Below are positions 60,191 through 64,000 of a stretch of DNA of 64,000 nt, piece by piece. The stretch comes from Metellina segmentata. Lineage: Eukaryota > Arthropoda > Arachnida > Araneae > Tetragnathidae. A model generated the notes under the pieces. That model worked only from the letters and a program-made list of their open reading frames with translations, made no database searches and had not been told where the DNA came from. The translations under genes were made by a program, and so were the position numbers. Location of the stretch: contig OX375883.1 of the NCBI GenBank assembly GCA_947359465.1, positions 94,562,293-94,626,292 of the forward strand, written 5' to 3'. The first letter of the stretch is position 1. Each line of letters opens with the position of its first letter.

Positions 60191-63100
60191 ACGTGCTGGC
60201 GAGCGAGATGGTAGGGGGCATTGTAATTTCAAAGCTCCCAATATAAGTTCTGAGGCGATGTAATTTCTAAGGGAATGAAAAGGTATTTGACTGAGATGTG
60301 GGGAGAGTGTTTTGTGTGAAGTATTCCCATAGAAATTAACGTGCTGCCGAGCGAGATGGGAGGGGGCATTGTGAATTCAACGCTCCCAATCCAAGTTCTC
60401 AGGCGATGTAATTTCTAAGGGAATGAAAATGTATTTGACTGAGATGTGGGGAGAGTGTTTTGTGTGAAGTATTCCCGTATAAATTAACGTGTTGCCGAGC
60501 GAGATGGGAGGGGGCTTTGTAATTTCAAAGCTCCCAATCCAAGTTCTCAGGCGATGATATTTCTAAGGGAATGAAAATGTATTTGACTGAGATGTGGGGA
60601 GAGTGTTTTGTGTGAAGTATTCCCATAGAAATTAACGTGCTGCCGAGCGAGATGGGAGGAGGCATTGTAATCTCAAAGCTCCCAATCCAAGTTCTCAGGC
60701 AAAGTAATTTCTAAGGGAATGAAAAGGTATTTGACTGAGATGTGGGGAGAGTGTTTCGTGTGAAGTATTCCCATAGAAATTAACGTGCTGCCGAGCGAGA
60801 TGGTAGGGGGCATTATAATTTCAAAGCTCCCAATCAAAGTTCTCAGGCGATGTAATTTCTAAGGGAATGAAAAGGCAGTTGACTGAGGTGTGGGGAGAGT
60901 GTTTTGTGTGAAGTATTCCTATAGAAATTAACGTGCTTCCGAGCGAAATGGGAGGGGGCATTATAACTTCAAAGCTACCAATCCAAGTTCTCAGGCGATG
61001 TAATTTCTAAGGGAATGAAAAGGTATTTGACTGAGATATGGGGAGAGTGTTTTGTGTGAAGTATTCCCATAGAAATTAACGTGCTGCCGAGCGATATGGT
61101 AGGGGGCATTGTAATTTCAAAGCTCCCAATATAAGTTCTGAGGCGATGTAATTTCTAAGGAAATGAAAAGGTATTTGACTGAGATGTGGGGAGAGTGTTT
61201 TGTGTGAAGTATTCCCATAGAAATTAACGTGCTACCGAGCGAGATGGGAGGGGGCATTGTGAATTCAACGCTCACAATCCAAGTTCTCAGGATATGTAAT
61301 TTCTAAGGGAATGAAAAGGTATTTGACTGAGATGTGGGGAGAGTGTTTTTTGTGAAGTATTCCCATAGAAATTAACGTGCTGCCGAGCGAGATGGGAGGG
61401 GGCATTGTAATTTCAAAGCTCCCAATCCAAGTTCTCAGGCGATGTAATTTCTAAGGGAATGAAAATGTATTTGACTGAGATGTGGGGAGAGTGTTTTGTG
61501 TGAAGTATTCCCATAGAAATTAACGTGCTGCCGAGCGAGATGGGAGGAGGCATTGTAATCTCAAAGCTCCCAATCCAAGTTCTCAGGCAAAGTAATTTCT
61601 AAGGGAATGAAAAGGTATTTGACTGAGATGTGGGGAGAGTGTTTCGTGTGAAGTATTCCCATAGAAATTAACGTGCTGCCGAGCGAGATGGTAGGGGGCA
61701 TTATAATTTCAAAGCTCCCAATCAAAGTTCTCAGGCGATGTAATTTCTAAGGGAATGAAAAGGCAGTTGACTGAGGTGTGGGGAGAGTGTTTTGTGTGAA
61801 GTATTCCTATAGAAATTAACGTGCTTCCGAGCGAAATGGGAGGGGGCATTATAACTTCAAAGCTACCAATCCAAGTTCTCAGGCGATGTAATTTCTAAGG
61901 GAATGAAAAGGTATTTGACTGAGATATGGGGAGAGTGTTTTGTGTGAAGTATTCCCATAGAAATTAACGTGCTGGCGAGCGAGATGGTAGGGGGCATTGT
62001 AATTTCAAAGCTCCCAATATAAGTTCTGAGGCGATGTAATTTCTAAGGGAATGAAAAGGTATTTGACTGAGATGTGGGGAGAGTGTTTTGTGTGAAGTAT
62101 TCCCATAGAAATTAACGTGCTGCCGAGCGAGATGGGAGGGGGCATTGTGAATTCAACGCTCCCAATCCAAGTTCTCAGGCGATGTAATTTCTAAGGGAAT
62201 GAAAATGTATTTGACTGAGATGTGGGGAGAGTGTTTTGTGTGAAGTATTCCCGTATAAATTAACGTGTTGCCGAGCGAGATGGGAGGGGGCTTTGTAATT
62301 TCAAAGCTCCCAATCCAAGTTCTCAGGCGATGATATTTCTAAGGGAATGAAAATGTATTTGACTGAGATGTTGGGAGCGTGTTTTGTGCGAAATATTCCC
62401 ATAGAAATTAACGTGCTACCGAGCGAGATGGGAGGGGGCATTGTAATTTCAAAGCTCCCAATCCAATTTTTCAGGCGATGTAATTTCTAAGGGAATTAAT
62501 AGGTATTTGCCTGAGATGTGGGGAGAGTGTTTTGAGTGAAGTATTCCCATAGAAATTAACGTGCTTCCGAGCGAGATGGGAGGGGCATTGTAATTTCAAA
62601 GCTCTCAATCCAAGTTTCCAGGCGATGTAATTTTTAAGTGAATGAAAAGGTACTTTACTGAGATGTGGGGAGAGTGTTTTGTATGAAGTATTCCCATAGA
62701 AATTAACGTGCTGCCGAGCGAGATGGGAGGGGGCATTATAATTTCAAAGCTCCCAATCCAAGTTCTCAGGCAATGTCATATCTAAGGGAATTAAAAGGTA
62801 TTTGACTGAGATGTGGCGAGAGTGTTTTGAGTGAAGTATTCCCATAGAAATAAACGTGCTGCCGAGCGAGATGGGAGGGGGCATAATAATTTCAAAGCTC
62901 CCAATCCAAGTTCTCAGGCGATGTAATTTCTAAGGGAATTAAAATGTATTTGCCTGAGATGTGGGGAGAGTGTTTTGAGTGAAGTATTCCCATAGAAATT
63001 AACGTGCTTCCGAGCGAGATGGGAGGGGGCATTATAATTTAAAAGGTGAAGTATTCCCATAGAAATTAACGTGCTGCCGAGCGAGATGGGAGGGGGCATT

Positions 63101-64000
63101 GTAATCTCAAAGCTCCCAATCCAAGTTCTCAGGCAAAGTAATTTCTAAGGGAATGAAAAGTTATTTGACTGAGATGTGGGGAGAGTGTTTCGTGTGAAGT
63201 ATTCCCATAGAAATTAACGTGCTGCCGAGCGAGATGGTAGGGGGCATTATAATTTCAAAGCTCCCAATCAAAGTTCTCAGGCGATGTAATTTCTAAGGAA
63301 ATGAAAAGGCAGTTGACTGAGGTGTGGGGAGAGTGTTTTGTGTGAAGTATTCCCATAGAAATTAACGTGCTTCCGAGCGAAATGGGAGGGGGCATTATAA
63401 CTTCAAAGCTACCAATCCAAGTTCTCAGGCGATGTAATTTCTAAGGGAATGAAAAGGTATTTGACTGAGATGTGGGGAGAGTGTTTTGAGTGAAGTATTC
63501 ACATAGAAATAAACGTGCTGCCGAGTGAGATGGGAGAGGACATTGTAATTTCAAAGCTCCCAATCCAAGTTCTCAGGCGATGTAATTTCTAAGGGAATTA
63601 AAAGGTATTTGCCTGAGATGTGGGGAGAGTGTTTTGAGTGAAGTATTCCCATAGAAATTAACGTGCTTCCAAGCGAGATGGGAGGGGGCATTGTAATTTA
63701 AAAGGTGAAGTATTCCCATAGAAATTAACGTGCTGCCGAGCGAAATGGTAGGGGTCTTTGTAATTTCAAAGCTACCAATCCAAGTTCTCAGGCGATGTAA
63801 TTTCTAAGGGAATGAAAAGGTATTTGACTGAGATACGGGGAGAGTGTTTTGTGTGAAGTATTCACATAGAAATAAACGTGCTGCCGAGCGAGATGGGAGG
63901 GGGCATTGTAATTTCAAAGCTCCCAATCCAAGTTCTCAGGCGATGTAATTTCTAAGGGAATTGAAAGGTATTTGCCTGAGATGTGGGGAGAGTGTTTTGA
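55750..64000. repeat. Satellite zone A2 (class A monomers)
   Basis: Class A monomers again. From about 62200 the order of variants repeats that of the 29250-31000 block (offset about 32986 bp), including two 67-bp units. Runs off the right edge. Confidence 0.8.

Larger units (their letters stand above)
22582..64000. repeat. 148-bp satellite array, about 280 monomers
   Basis: The anchor tcccatagaaatta recurs at 22681, 22829, 22977, 23125 and 23273, an exact 148-bp period, and the same monomer continues to the right edge without any foreign insertion. The first recognisable monomer begins at acttcaaagctacc (22582). Main differences between monomers are at gagatggg/gaaatggg and gggggcattg/ggggtctttg, which define classes A and B. 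The length is close to that of nucleosome core DNA (147 bp), a common size for centromeric or heterochromatic satellites. No CENP-B box (TTCG-N4-A-NN-CGGG) is visible. No gene is contained. Confidence 0.97.

Noticed and set aside
22582..64000. CRISPR-like array
   Set aside because: Units are 148 bp of continuous repeat with no unique spacers, in eukaryotic-type DNA.
22582..64000. CENP-B box
   Set aside because: No sequence fitting TTCG-N4-A-NN-CGGG was seen in the monomer; the centromere idea rests only on size and organisation.

Overview
The window is eukaryotic DNA, most probably from an arthropod. I lean towards a chelicerate, perhaps a spider. This rests on two intronless seven-transmembrane chemoreceptor genes, a dense mix of degraded DNA transposons (hAT, Tc1/mariner, piggyBac-like, pogo/Tigger-like and Helitron-like), a tRNA-derived SINE, AT-rich spacers, and a 41-kb satellite array. 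The organism call is an inference from gene and repeat style; no lineage-specific marker was tested.

Left part (1-22581). Two tandem chemoreceptor genes lie on the minus strand. One runs off the left edge (1-863) and the other is complete (7516-8634, 372 aa). By eye their proteins are about four-fifths identical over 287 shared residues, and similarity continues into their 5' flanks. Two further degraded copies of the flanks (11160-14330 and about 14440-14700) lack the receptor gene, so this is an old tandem cluster that has been expanding, decaying and filling with transposons. Insertions with readable ends are: a hAT element with a broken transposase (1498-4165); a piggyBac-like MITE (4566-5427); a pogo/Tigger-like MITE (6255-6609); a SINE that itself carries an insertion (10101-10885); a second hAT (11449-13817) that contains a Helitron-like element (12075-13629); a long-armed inverted-repeat MITE (14841-15929); a foldback element (16113-16450); a broken THAP-type exon (about 16786-16945); a Tc1 element with a broken transposase (17507-18910); and a minus-strand Helitron-like element (20372-21924). 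There is also a 78-bp tandem repeat (5734-6025).

Right part (22582-64000). One uninterrupted tandem satellite array with a 148-bp monomer, about 280 copies, runs off the right edge. It has two main monomer classes: A ('gagatggg...gggggcattg') and B ('gaaatggg...ggggtctttg'). It shows layered higher-order duplications with offsets of 444, 888, 1543, about 2960, about 3254, about 3455 and 6341 bp, plus a block that recurs about 33 kb away. Every typical monomer carries a 16-bp inverted repeat around a 46-nt loop. It is perfect in most B monomers and has one mismatch in most A monomers. Eleven truncated 67-bp units share one junction and serve as markers of the larger duplications. The array contains no credible gene.

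Functionally, only the two chemoreceptor genes look intact. All transposase reading frames seen are broken. The most interesting material is the satellite, with its near-nucleosomal monomer length, conserved dyad and nested amplification, and the readable insertion history of the chemoreceptor cluster.
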